From Emmonsiellopsis sp. PD_33 (lineage: Eukaryota; Ascomycota; Eurotiomycetes; Onygenales; Ajellomycetaceae), in assembly GCA_032988165.1 (NCBI GenBank), contig JANTQF010000080.1, positions 62,001-126,000 of the forward strand: DNA of 64,000 nt. Direction: 5' to 3'. The position numbers were made by a program, and so were the translations under genes. The notes beneath the pieces are model-generated. The model saw only the letters and a program-made list of their open reading frames with translations, was not told the origin of the DNA and made no database searches. Positions 48,498-60,486 of the stretch are shown one piece after another (within the stretch, counting starts at the first letter, position 1; every line of letters starts with the position of its first letter).

Positions 48498-50726
48498 GGC
48501 CTTATTTGGAGCTGGGGTAGACCAGCAGCCGGGCGGGGAGGGGGTTCGTTTTTTTTCTTTGGTAATGGAGTTATTGATTGTTGTTAGAGAGTCTGCCAGA
48601 ATTTAGCTGGACACAGTTGTGGTTGATTGATGCGTTGTTCGGGCTCGATAGTAGGAGCTATTCCTGCGACTCGACGAGGCTCGGTCGGTTGATAGTTCAC
48701 AGGAAATGCCCTGAACGGTCTTCATTTAGGTAGCATCAATTCCAATACGAAGCTTGACGTCGAGTCATCAGTTTGAGAGACCAATACGATGAGGCTCTGC
48801 TTGACCAATGGCACGTGCGGCAGAGATCAAGCTTAAAAAACCTTGTTTCTATTTTTAAACATTCAACAAACCTCAGCCGCTGATTCGGAATTCCTCCTTT
48901 CACAGCTCCAGACAGCCAGCTGAGCCGCCCCAGAGCGACAGAAACGAAGCGCAGTCGGCTGAATGGCAATCATCGCAGAGCATCCAACGAAGATGAATCC
49001 GCCTCCACTTACAGCAACAGCCCGTTGGCAGGGGCTGAAACTGGTCCCCATATTTCAACGATCCTTCTTCCTTCATTATTCAGGGCAGGATGATGAATTG
49101 AGGATTTCGATTATCAAACTATGAGATCCTCATGTAAGTATGTGTGGATTTCCTGATCGCCATGTCCATTTAAAAGACTTATCGGAGCTCCCGAAGGAAG
49201 ATGTGGAGAAGACTCAGGAGATGGAGCCAACACTCAACAGTCCTGATTTCTATGATCATCGTTCACTAAACGACACGAAGGAATGACGAGGTATATAAAC
49301 TGGGCGGATCATTAGCTCTCTGACTCTGTGCCTGCGTTGGTGCAGTGCTTGGGCTGATATGCGGACATCGCAGTTTACCTCTGGTGGTAAAATGGCAAAC
49401 GTGAAAAATGCAAGTATGTACAGAAGGTACCGTTTGACGTTGAGAAGTCTATTTCCCTGATGCGAGAAGAGGGGTAATTGGCTTAAAGGGGGTATGAGGT
49501 GCGAAATGATCCAGATCGATCTAACTTGTTACTTTATTCTTCTGACAGCACAGCTGCAGCAGGGCTGGGCTGGGCTGGGCGGCTCTGATGTTACTGTCAG
49601 CTAGCCATTAGAATCTCTGTGCGTACACTATTAGGAAACGGTTTTGTGTAACTAAGTCGCCTAACAAAGGATGTTTTTAATGAAGTATGCATGGGTGTAT
49701 GTATACATACCGTACACCAAATATAGTGGTAAAATCGTTCGGTAAGTTATTATGTTTGACTGTCTATCATGAATATGGGGTCCGGTACAAATACCTAGTG
49801 TACGAAGGCGAAGGATCAATCCCCGAATGTCTCGTTCCCCTCAACTTTCAAGCCGCCGTGTTTTTTTGTTTTCTGACCGCGTCCTGTCATACTTCACTTA
49901 TTATCCCTTGTCCGCCTAGGGCTGACAACAACCCTGGAGGCTGAAGACTTTCCTTGCTCGCCACTATGGAAGCGCCGCCCCTAGTCTGATCACCATATCT
50001 CTCGGAGATTTGCTGACAGGACGTTTCACCTCATTGCTCCGTTCGCCTTTTCATATCCTAGGGCATGACACGGGCTACTTTTGATCTCCGCGTTGGGCGG
50101 CCTGGAGTTGTCTCGAATATTTTGGTGCTTATTATTGCCGGGCAACAAATAAAAAGGACACTAATGGATATGGCTTTTTTAGTTCATGTGTCATGAGGAA
50201 GGAGCATGGATAAGGAAGAGGGATCCTCGGATTCTTCATCACAAGGCCAACTATGTATAAGCCATTTGTAAAGTAGTGGCGCGTAAGGCTGAGACTAATC
50301 TGATACTTCGGGGGTGGTGGGAAACGAGGACTTCCTCGGAACAGAAACGAGGTTGATAATATGGGCGCCAAAACGATATCGTAGTGCTTACTTTCTGAGC
50401 CTCACGATTGAGATAGTCGTGAGCCGTTAACTACCGTTTTCTTTGATTCGTCAGTCATTGATGATGCATATACGAGGAATGTCATATCGATAACGCCATG
50501 CAAGGAAAACAGCCAGGGATCTATAATCTTTATCCCCACAGATGATTTGCAAGCAGAGCCTCAATTTGGCGGGGCAACAGGTTTATTCGTTTCTCAGCCG
50601 TAATTCCTTCTGCAAGCATCATCAGGGCCTAGATATATGTAAGGCTGACGTAAAGTGCAATTTATGGATACCGAAAATAAATAATACGCGACACGCCTTT
50701 CCTCCGGGATGTCGATCTAATTCAAT
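48498..50726. other. Intergenic region between Nudix gene promoter and yvh1 3' end
   Basis: 2.2 kb without a supported gene. A short GGGCT tandem run lies at about 49562-49581. A TATATAAAC-type sequence at about 49293-49301, followed by ordinary unique DNA, could be a promoter for an unseen transcript. Open frames are short and featureless. Confidence 0.4.
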
Positions 50727-52367
50727 TCACAGCAGACCTTTGCCCCCTCCTGAATCCGCTGTAGCAGGTGGTGGAACTCTTGCGCCAGGAGGTAACCTGA
50801 TTCCAGCTGTCCCAGCCAACGCCCCCTTTTTCACGCCGGCATCGACAATATCGACTCGCGCCCGCGCCAGGCCAATTGCAGGCACAACCCAGTTTCCACA
50901 GTTACATCGCATACCCTGCCATGCGAATTTTCCGATATTTGAGCCGCATGCGGGGTTTGGGCAGGTGAGACGACCAGAGAGGGGTGCCTCTGTGGTGGGG
51001 TCATAATCACCTGAGCCGGTTGGAGGGGTATCTGTATCTGACTGGGGAAAGAGAGATGGGCGCATCCATGTTAATGGATGCAAGAATACGTGAGCGCATG
51101 GCGTATCTTGGGTATAGTCTCTAGGGTGCTTTGGTCTCTGTGGCTGCGCGTGAGGGATGATGAATGGCATGGTTGCCAGCTTACGCCTGTTGTAAGAGTT
51201 AGTAATATGCTGCTGGTCTGCAGGGCCTGGTGACGGATGGCTAGCGGGATATGGGATACGAAAATACGCGGATAAGACGACTGATAGGAGTGGGAAAGAC
51301 TAACCGGCACTTTCTGCACTTTATTTCTGTGGATTGGTCAGTGAGTTCATTATTCGGTTCTACCTGCTCATCCTCGAATCGAATGAATTCGGCTTCCGGC
51401 GCCCGGCCGCAGGCAACACTCTCTTCAACGACTCTTTCGAATTGCCAGCGCTTATACTGAGAGTGTTCAGTAACGTTCGTGGGACATCCCATCTTATAAT
51501 AAAGTTCTAGCTGCTCCATGAATCCGTCATTTGGTTCACAGAGCGGCCTTGATCTACGGATCAACTCAAGAGCTTCTGAGGGCGTGATAGCACCTGGCTG
51601 ACGGTGAAGAAAGTATGCAATGCATATAGATGCTGATCGGGATTTGCCCATTGCGCTGTAGCAAGGGTTATGTTAGCCTGGGTCAGTCTAAGAGTCTAGA
51701 GCCATGTGGATCGTAAGGGGCAATCTCGATCGAGGACCACCCAGATCGAAGATAGATCTAATGGAACGCTTGCCATGAGATCTGAGTGGACATTAAACTT
51801 CAATAACCACATAGGTGGACACAGAAGATACAAGCAAGTGGCGGTACAGGAAATGTTCGGGGAGGATTGGTATCGTAAGAAGACAACTGAAAAACACAGC
51901 GAGCAGTGTATGTAAAGCAGATTCGGAGGAGCTGAATAAAATGGACCATTGAATGTAAAAAGTAAGCGTACCAATGGACAAGCACCCCTCCGCCACTTTC
52001 AAGACCGGACTTGATGAAGGCATTTGTTGAGGGGAAGTGTGCCAAGATATCTTCGTCCGCAACATCATCCACTGGGACTTGCAGATGTTCGAACGAGCTG
52101 AACTTCTCCTCTTCTGGAGTCAACCGAAGCACCGAAACAATATGCGTGATATTTGCTCTTTTCAGCGCCGCCTTATTGCTCAGGGCCATTATCCTAGAAA
52201 TTGGTTTCTTGTCAGCAACGATGCCCTGAGCTAACAAAATGTATGCCTGCTTGTTTGAGTGCATAGCTTGGCTTGAGTATTCTCGGCTGACGATGTCTGA
52301 AGAGGGGTAGTTCGGTAACTCACCCGCCGATATAGAGATTGTCATCTCCGATTTTGTTGAGCGCCAT
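50727..52367 (-). CDS. yvh1: Dual-specificity protein phosphatase YVH1
   Basis: Phosphatase with a zinc-binding tail; in yeast the tail releases Mrt4 from pre-60S ribosomes. Four exons: 52367-52324, 52193-51972, 51655-51305 and 51186-50727, giving 358 residues. The N terminus, MALNKIGDDNLYIGG, is typical. The exon 2/3 junction rebuilds the P-loop as VHCAMGKSRSAS (HCx5R), with the general-acid Asp upstream in the VDDVADEDI region. The tail has CRKC, then CAHVF, CPN.AC and MRCNCG, the family's Cys/His zinc sites. Exon 3/4 joins as CRKCRRKLA. The C terminus ends GGGKGLL. Phosphatase activity and zinc tail both look intact. Its 5' side faces a 1.9-kb gene-free flank before the transposon. Confidence 0.95.
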
Positions 52368-54300
52368 CGGTGTTGAATGCGCCCAGAACTGGGGCCCGGT
52401 GCCAGACGAGTTTAATTAATGACGTGAATGGTGTATCCCACTCAGCTAGATGACCAGGACTTGACAAGGCAAGGGGTTGGCTGTTGTTTGATATTCAGAT
52501 CGCCCTTGATGGCAAACCTGATACCCGGGCTGGCTGGCGAAAATGATAGCTAGCGCTGGCGCCAAAATGCCCGGGCTGAAAGGGGAAACTAGGGCAAGGG
52601 CTAATCTCCACTTCCATCCAAGCCCTAACCTCTGCCATTAAAACCACCGCAGAAGCTGAGAGTTGAGCCCCCGCAATTCCCGGCCTTGTTCACCAGCCCT
52701 GAGCCTGGCAACCAAAGACCACAGAGCGGAGAGGAAGCCCAGCCTCCTGCCAAGCGTTGTTCTCCTCTGGAAGCTGGGTGGAACCGCCGTGGCTAATCGC
52801 AATGGCCCGCGCGGCGGAAAGGAGAATGCGTCACTGGCCTGCTCGGATTCGCTGGAGGAGCATGAAGAAACCGTCAAAAAGTCAAAGTACGGCGCCCTGG
52901 CTAACTAGGACTGGCAATTGCATTATCAGATTGCCCTTTTGCTGCCACTGGTACGGCGGGGCCCAAAAGAAAAAAGCTTCTGGCTAGCTCTGCGGCGCAA
53001 AGCTTTGAGGATGGGTCAACAAATCATGAACGGCAGACCGAAATTCGGAGGTCCCCGTCCCCTTCATACCCTGGACAAAGTAACTTTTAATAAATCGAAT
53101 CCAGATTGCCTTGCAAACTGCCTTAAATCCTGCTGGGACGTCTAGCACTGGCATCAATTATCAATTACTAGCTTACCGCCTCTCAGTTGATTTGCTGTTT
53201 ACCCCATCTTCTCTTTGATATTAGCCGCCAATATTCGCGCCGTACCCCCTGCCTGTCAGAGTCGCTAGCAGTAAATCAAGCCGCCATTTAATGCTCGTTG
53301 CAAGCATATTTTCACAGTCGCCGCTGACCAGGATAGCCCAAGCAGCCAACTTTGTTGCTCGTCAATGGAATTTTTGTTGCCATCTCATTCCAAACATGTT
53401 GGCACATTCTCGATTCTCCTGTCTAAGATAGAGTTCTCCGGCTCAATTGGAAATGATCTTATCCATCTTATCAAGAGGATATAACTGTAACTTTTGTGGG
53501 TTGTTTTTTCAATTTCCCTCGACTACCCCACCCCGGCCCAGAGTTTTGAAACCCGAACATTCCCCATACAACGAACGGGACAAAGAGGGTAAAATAAAAC
53601 AGGACGGTAAGCTATTAACAATACCATAGTTACTGTTTTCATTACCTCCTTCTGTGACGGAGTAACATACGATAACCTATAGGACTTTGAAGTTTCCAAG
53701 AATACTTCTGGCAGAAGACAAAAAAAGGGGGAGGAGTGATAGATATATCATGACGCTCCCCCGGCTTCATTCCTAATATCATTATTAACCGCTGTTTCTT
53801 ACATGTGGTCGTTCAGACCCGGGACTAATACAAATCTGACTGGGCGGTTGAAATACTACGGTACGGCGATACGGACCTAAACTCCGTACATACATACATG
53901 CCCCCCATACATGAATACGAACAGCCTTCTAAGGCTGAGTCTGGATGGGAAGAAGTTGGGTCTTGTGATACGAGGCGGAAATTACATCATGGAATGTAGC
54001 ATGGGCCTGTTTCCCTGGGCGGGGTTGGTGGCTGTTGTCACCTTCATACTGCCAGTTGGCGCTTGATCCATGGTATGGGTATTTTCCCAGGACCCAGGAG
54101 CTTTGTTGATTTGATAAACGACGCATTGGTCAACTTCTTGAGAAGCAGAAATGCGTTGATCGACATATCCATCCATCCACGATTCCACCCCCCTCCCCAA
54201 AACTTCTCCTTTTTTTTTTTTTGCCTCTGCAGGTCCTTTTGCCATCTTGGTCAAAAAGACTCAACCAGAAACAAGATTTTTAGTTTTAGGTCTTGCATGT
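52368..54300. other. yvh1 upstream region and left flank of the nested transposon
   Basis: 1.9 kb with normal CpG content and no supported gene. The near-perfect hexamer of C and T at about 54187-54202 and a T run at 54209-54220 lie just before the transposon. Open frames at 52.64-52.91 kb on both strands overlap and have no domain. Confidence 0.4.
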
Positions 54301-54309
54301 ATTCTGCAT
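54301..54309. repeat. Target-site duplication, left copy (9 bp)
   Basis: ATTCTGCAT directly before the left inverted repeat; an identical copy lies at 63139-63147. A 9-bp duplication is characteristic of Mutator-like transposons. Confidence 0.9.
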
Positions 54310-54406
54310 AGCCCTTGATATCTACAGGGATAACACTGCTATCTACAGGGAAAAAAAAATGACTAGTTTGAAAAAAGCATAGTGTATACATAGGATTACA
54401 TACAAA
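54310..54406 (+). repeat. MULE terminal inverted repeat, left
   Basis: About 97 bp, pairing with 63042-63138. Shared landmarks are the first 24 bases, a second ATCTACAGGG followed by an A run, ATGACTAGT, and a final ATACAAA. Internal differences are mostly transitions. Confidence 0.88.
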
Positions 54407-54906
54407 ATAGCATGTGAAACCATGGTTCTAAATGCACCAACTCCAAACCCCACTTTTTAATTAATCTAATTAATCAAACTGAAAATAATGAAATAGATCA
54501 TCAAATTCCTCCTTCTCTTCCTCTCACCTCCTCTTCCCTTTCTGTTCTACTATGACATCTATCTCTCTTACTATTATATCTGAAAAAGCCTGATCTACTG
54601 TCTGTGCCAGAATGTCTTATTGGGATTTTCAGATGCACTTTGGAGACATCAGGGTGACAGTACATTTCTAATTCTGACTCAGAGCTGAGGAAGCCATAGA
54701 AGGGGGAAGGGTGATTTCATAAGATAAAGGTGCAAGTAGAGATACAGTGCTGCAACTACTAATAAACTGATCTGCATCAGTTGAATAAACTATATGCTGA
54801 TCTTCACCTACTTATATCATGAAAAACTGCTGATTAGACCATTTAATTGATATTCTTATAGAAGTTTTTATATTCTCAGTTTATATATTCTTTTAGTGTA
54901 TAGATC

Positions 54907-54911
54907 CCCAT
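54907..54911. repeat. LTR element target duplication, left copy (5 bp)
   Basis: CCCAT before the left LTR; the same five bases follow the right LTR at 60481-60485. Ty3/Gypsy integrases typically make 5-bp duplications. Confidence 0.85.
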
Positions 54912-55165
54912 TGTAATGGGTGCACTCTGATAAGTAAATTGTGTGAGCTATACACTAGAATCAAAATTGTAATTGCTAGAGAAAGAAAGGAAAAAGGAAA
55001 AGGAATCATGAGATTATGCAATATAAATAGAAGGGAATTACATGAGGTTGGAGTGAATAAACATTCATATGAAAACCTGGTCAGAGGTGTCTGATTGAGC
55101 AGTTAGAGATCAGGCAAAGTTTGAATGAGCTATAGATATAGGGTATAAGGGTGTAGCTCTTCATA
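54912..55165 (-). repeat. LTR, 3' copy relative to element orientation
   Basis: 254 bp, starting TGTAATGGG. It aligns without gaps to 60227-60480; I counted 27 differences by hand, all transitions. The terminal CA has become TA. Next to it, at 55166-55180, the minus strand reads as a purine tract (AGGAGGGGATAA), the expected polypurine tract, which sets the element's orientation as minus. Confidence 0.9.
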
Positions 55166-55299
55166 TTATCCCCTCCTATTCAGATTTGGAGGGCAGGCAG
55201 GAGGGTTCAGAAAATTGAATGTAAAGTAGTGCAGATGAAGTCTCATTGAGTGAGTACAGCTTTTCATAATGAATGAGTATAGTAGTGTCTTACAGGATA

Positions 55300-58200
55300 G
55301 AGGTTAGTTTCCATAAAGGGGCTTCATATCTGAGTTACTTTATTAGGTACTGGAATCCTCATCCACAGTAACAGCAGTTGAGAATGGCTTTAATCTCATA
55401 TTCTACCTTATTATCTTCCTTAATGATGTCAGGCAGATGCCAGTCAGTGATCTCTTGCAAGGAAAATGGGTTAGTAGAGGCTTTGCAGAGCAGGTTCATG
55501 TGAAACATATTATAGATTCTAGGTAGCATGTTAAGATAGTAGTTATAACTTCCCAGAACTTTAATGATAGTGTACTTGATATATTAGTAGTCAAGTGTAT
55601 AAGACAGGCAATTAATTATAATGTTTCAGAGGTCTAGTCAGATCTTATTACTTACCTTATAGCATTTAGTAGAATTTCAATGGATATTTACATAGTTCTA
55701 TTAATTCTACTGAGCACTGGCCATGGAGGATTCAGCTCACTTATAGGCTTACTGAAGTTTTAAGATGATGGTATCCATAATTTAGATTGAACTGCAGAGT
55801 AAAGTGAAAGACTCAGGCAATTCAGTGAGATTAAGGACTTTAAGGTTATAATCATGTGAGAGGAAAAATAAGCTAACACTAGTGCTGACAGTATCATAAT
55901 CATTAATTGTAAGTTTAGCATGTAGGAGGAGTTCATTCTAGTTATCCTGAGCATATAAATAGAATTTTTAGAGGTAGTTTTTAGTTATCTGAATCATATG
56001 TTCAGTACTGCTGTTAATTTTAGGGTAATAGACAGTTAAGAGGTACTAGAAGATCTTGAGGAGCTAGCAGATTCAGCTTTAAACAGCTTTAATGAACTGG
56101 GTTCTACAGTTCAAAATAATTATATGAGGTAGATCATACTAGTAATAAAATAAACTTTAAAGGAAGGCTTTAGCTACTGCAGGTACATTCATCTTCACAC
56201 AGGATTCAAAAATAATATCTTTACTGAGACAGTTAATAATGATAAGGATATTCTTGTAGTTATTACTCATGGGGAGGTCTACTGCAAAATTGATAGTGAT
56301 ATTATGCCAGACACATTTAGAAATCAGAAGAGATTTGAGCAGGCTTTAGCAGCAATTCTATTAGGTAATGATAGATTGACAGACATTGTAGTTCTAAGTG
56401 AACTGTTGAATGCTTTAAGACATGTTGGGCCAGTAGAAATCTCAGAATAAAATTTAGTAGAGTACTTTACAGTCTGAATGGCTGGTCATCAGAGAATCAT
56501 AAGTTTCTTGCATGATTTAGGTGCATAATGATTCTGAATCAGGAACTTACTGCCTCCTCTAGAAGTATAATCAGAAGTTGGGGTCTACAGAGTATTTAGT
56601 GATATCAATATAAACTTGAATTTTAGATAGAAAATAGCAAGCTTTATTCTAAATAACCTAGATCATTATTTGAAGGTATTCATTAGAGGTAGCAGCAGTG
56701 TCCCAGAGTCCCTAGAGTAGGGATGAGATGGTTGTAATTAGCAGGCTGACAGGCAAGGCATATATTACTTCATGTAGTATTACTTCAGATTCTTTAAGGG
56801 TCTATGAATTTAGTAGTCTCTATTTATGATTTACCTAGTAGACATTAGAGTCTTCAGAAGGTATATTCTATTTACATTAGAAGAGAGTATTAATTATGGA
56901 GTTCTCTGTGTCAGGATAGTAATAAATTATAAAATGGAAGTAGCTGAGAAATTTAGCTCAATGCATCTAGCATTCAAAGAATTTATAGGTTATTATGAAA
57001 TATTAGAGGTTCTTATAATCTGTGATGATTTCAAAGTCTTTCACACTGTAGAGTTCAGAGTCTTATTCTTCTAGATATTAAATAATAGTAAGAAGTTTCT
57101 TATCATAGATCTTATAGTTAGCTTCAGCAGGGCTGAGCTTCTTGAATATAAATGTATAGAGTTGTAGGATACCTTTATCATCCCATTGCATGAGAGTACT
57201 ACTTATGATGTAACCAGAAGAGTCTGTTTTAACTATTATTAGATGGTCAGGGTTGAATGCAATGAGTATTAGAGTAGAGACAAACATGTATTTAAGGTGT
57301 GTAAATATCTTGTCTACCTTCTTAGATCATAGAAACTACTGGTCTTTACATGTGAGATTAATTAGTAGTCAGATGATGTCAGAAAAATCCTGAATGAAGT
57401 ATCAGTAGAAATTCACAAATTCTAGGAAGTCTTATATGCCTTTTACAGTCATAGAGGCCTCCTATTTGAGGATAGTAGCAATCTTTTTGGGGTTCATACA
57501 GACTCCCTTTCCTGCCTCTATAATGAAGTCAAGGTAGATCATCTTTTGGACTTTAAAGGTAGATTTATTGATGTCAATCAGAAGATCATGTTCATAAAGG
57601 TGAGTAAGAACTTTTTAGATGTACTCTTAATGTTACTTGTAGAATCTATTAGTAAAGATGAGGATGTCATTGAAGTAAATAGAAGTAAATTTATCTAAAT
57701 AATTTTATAAGGCCTAATTGATGTATTTCTGGAAGGTACTTGAGGCATTTATGAGACTAAAGAGAGTAACTATCCATTTAAATAGATCATATTTCATGTA
57801 AAAGGCAGTTAGCCATTTATTTCCTTCTGTGATTCAGATCTTATAGAATGTGGAAATAACATTCAGCTTTGTGAACTACTTGACTCAGCTAATCTATTTG
57901 AGAGTCTTATTGATTAACAGTAGTAGGTAATGATCTTTTCAGGTGAGGTAGTTGAGGCCCTAATAGTTAACATAGAACTAGAGGTCTTTACCTAGCTTTT
58001 TCATGAAGAGTATAGGTGCATTTACAGGTGAATTGCTAACTCAGATGAAACCCTTATTCAGAAGGTCATTAAGGGTCTTGTGGAGTACAAGTAGTTTGTC
58101 ATGTGATATATTATATAGTGGTTTTTAGAATAGCTAAGAGTCTTTATCATTTATCTTCTCAAGTTTGATATAGTAGTCATGTATATTATGGAACAGTAGG

Positions 58201-60000
58201 AGCTTCTCAGCAGCCTTATGGTTAAAAATATTGAGGAATTTATAGTAGTGTGGAGAGAGGACTATTATAGGGTTAATCTTTAATTTCTTAGAGAGCTGTG
58301 AGAGGGCTTTCTCTATGTTAGCCATGCTAGCAGTGAAGATTTCAATAGGAGGTTAGAACTTAAATTTCTGATTGTGGCTTTAAAGAAGGTTATAAGCATT
58401 AATGGAGATTTGATGAAGGTTAGTAGTCTTATGAACATCTTTTTTAAAGATATGAATATCTCTAGAGAATACAACACATCAGTTGTGAGCATCAATAAGA
58501 GCTTGATGTTCAGATAGCTATGATAGGCCTAGCATGAAGTCATACAGAAGATTCTCAATCTCATATATATAAGTATTTTCTCAGAGAAATCTACTAACAT
58601 CAACATCAAGCTTCACTATATTTTATATGAAGCTGCCTGTATCACCATTGATACCTTCAATCTTTTGGGGGTTGATCAGAATACACAGAAGATTATAATA
58701 GTTAATCATATAAGAGTAAATCATTGAATAGTAATAGTAATCACTATCTATCATAATATTCATATTAAAAGAATGATTAACTATGATAGGTACAAGAATT
58801 ACTGAAATAGTCATTTTCTTCTTAAAGGTCTTTCTATTTAACTCTGAAAGCTTCTACTCATAATTTCACACAGAAGCTAGTCTTTTCCCAAGTCTAACTT
58901 AGTATCTTTAAAGTCTTCCTCCTCTTCAGGCTTGATTTATATATTTACAGACTGTATAGGTAGTTTTAAGGAAATATGGGTTCTACAGCAGTTAGTAGCT
59001 CTATACCCAGATTTATTACAATTAATGTAGACACTTTGAGTGCAGTAGTTAATAATAGCAGCAGTAGTTATATTCAGAATGTAGAATGCATTTATGTGAG
59101 TAGGCCTTATAGATATTCAGTTTATAGCATTTAGGTTCTTTAGTAGAGAGGTCTTGGGGAAGGTCTCCCTAGAGGTAATAGGGGCATCATCATGGATTCA
59201 GCCCTAAATGACCTTAATCTTGGATAGGTTGTTCTCTATGCTACAGAGCTTCATATAATATTTGAGGTACATGGGGGGTTCAATGGAGGCAATGATCTAC
59301 TACAGAAGTTTGAACTTAATGGCTTTCTTAAGTAGGGCCTTCTTGACAGTGTCATCCTATAGCTGGCTGTCAGCTTCCAGAATCTTTTAATTGAATCTCA
59401 GAAGAAAGGCAGAGAGTGGATTGATTTTCTGATGAATACTGTGCAGCCAGATCAGGGCCTTCTGAGCCACTAAAGGGTCAGAGAAAAGAATGTTGAGCTG
59501 ATTGAAGATAACATTAGAGATTATAGAAATGAGTTTAATATTAGTCTTCATCTAAGAGTGGAATCAGGTAATAGCAGTGCCAGAGAGTTAGGTATAGATA
59601 TATCAGGCCTGGTTAGTGGGAGATTTAATTGCAAGGCCATCCAAAGTGATTTTGGCCTCTACACTGAGGTGCCAGGCAGGATATTCAGAGACTTATTTAC
59701 TCATAAATTTCTCAAGGGTGGCAAGCCTTTCTTTCAGGCATCTCAGGAAGTCCTCAAAAGAAGCAGTCAGATGAGTAGAAGTTAGGATAGAAGCTGAAGT
59801 CAGTGTGGGTATATAATTTTATTTAGTAATGAGATTAATCTTGTTTGTAAGCTATTAAATGAAGTTTCAGAATTTAGTATTAGAGCCCTAAAAAGGGATA
59901 CTGTCTTTACATAGAGAGTTCATATTTATAATGAATTTAAAAGATTGTTTGGATTCAGAGAGTTCAGAGGATTCAGAAAGTTTGAAGGATTCAGAAAGTT
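55300..60000 (-). pseudogene. Decayed gag-pol polyprotein of the Gypsy element
   Basis: Only fragments are open. The best is 57078-57287, which reads as RNase H (TDSSG, then KKLSPAEANY, then YDKKLL). 58134-58325 covers the start of the reverse transcriptase (HYYKFLNIFNHKAAEKL). The integrase fragment shows a YYPKINSSTEH block, a changed version of the H-P-x-T-D-G-x-T-E signature. The chromodomain shows FQYLIK then LRYEAPLW with an intervening stop at a Trp site. Stops often replace codons expected to be Trp, Arg or Gln, as C-to-T change on either strand would produce. Boundaries are approximate. Confidence 0.85.
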
Positions 60001-60226
60001 TGAAGGAAAATCTCATGAGATATCAATATAAACTGTTAGAGTTTTAGGGCCTTTCACTAACATGTTGTTTAGCAGAGCTGAGCTGAGTGAGTTGTATTTT
60101 AGATTTCAGAAGAGTTTACTATATGTGTGGGTCATATTTAGAAGAATCTGCTATACATATAAATTATGTTCAGAGGGTAAATATAATGAGAATCTCTAAG
60201 AAGAGATCAAGTAAGTAATTATAAAA

Positions 60227-60480
60227 TGTAATGGGTGCACTCTGATAAGTAAATCATGTGAGCTATATACTAGAATCAAAATTATAATTACTAGAGAAAG
60301 AAAGGAAAAAGGAAAAGGAATTACAAGATCATGCAATATAAATAAAAGGGAATTACATGAGGTTAGAGTAGATAAACATTCATATAAAGGCCTGGTCAGA
60401 GGTGTCTGATTGGGCAGTCAGAGATCAGACAAAGTTCAGGCAAGCTATAGATATAGGGTATAAGGGTGTAGCCCTTCACA
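60227..60480 (-). repeat. LTR, 5' copy relative to element orientation
   Basis: 254 bp, TGTAATGGG to TTCACA. Partner of 54912-55165. In the element's direction it precedes the zinc-knuckle region. Confidence 0.9.
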
Positions 60481-60485
60481 CCCAT
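60481..60485. repeat. LTR element target duplication, right copy (5 bp)
   Basis: CCCAT, matching 54907-54911. Confidence 0.85.
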
Positions 60486-60486
60486 T

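Larger units (their letters stand above)
54912..60480 (-). mobile_element. Ty3/Gypsy chromovirus-type LTR retrotransposon, decayed, inserted in the MULE
   Basis: 5,569 bp with 254-bp LTRs, TG..CA ends and a CCCAT duplication. On minus the order is: a CCHC-like zinc knuckle remnant (about 58995-59040), a protease region (about 58.6-58.8 kb), reverse transcriptase (about 58.3-57.5 kb, with YFNDIL in place of YxDDIL at about 57650-57690), RNase H (57.08-57.29 kb), integrase (about 56.9-55.5 kb) and an integrase-end chromodomain (about 55300-55413). The order RT, RNase H, integrase is that of Gypsy, not Copia. The chromodomain marks a chromovirus. Many stops and changed catalytic residues show it is dead. 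Confidence 0.93.

Noticed and set aside
54301..54309. A 5-bp TCTGC duplication for the outer element
   Set aside because: Shifting the inverted-repeat start by one base gives a perfect 9-bp duplication, which is the length expected for MULEs.
56826..57074. 82-codon plus-strand open frame inside the LTR element
   Set aside because: The recognisable protein (RNase H and integrase) is on minus here; the plus frame is its complement.
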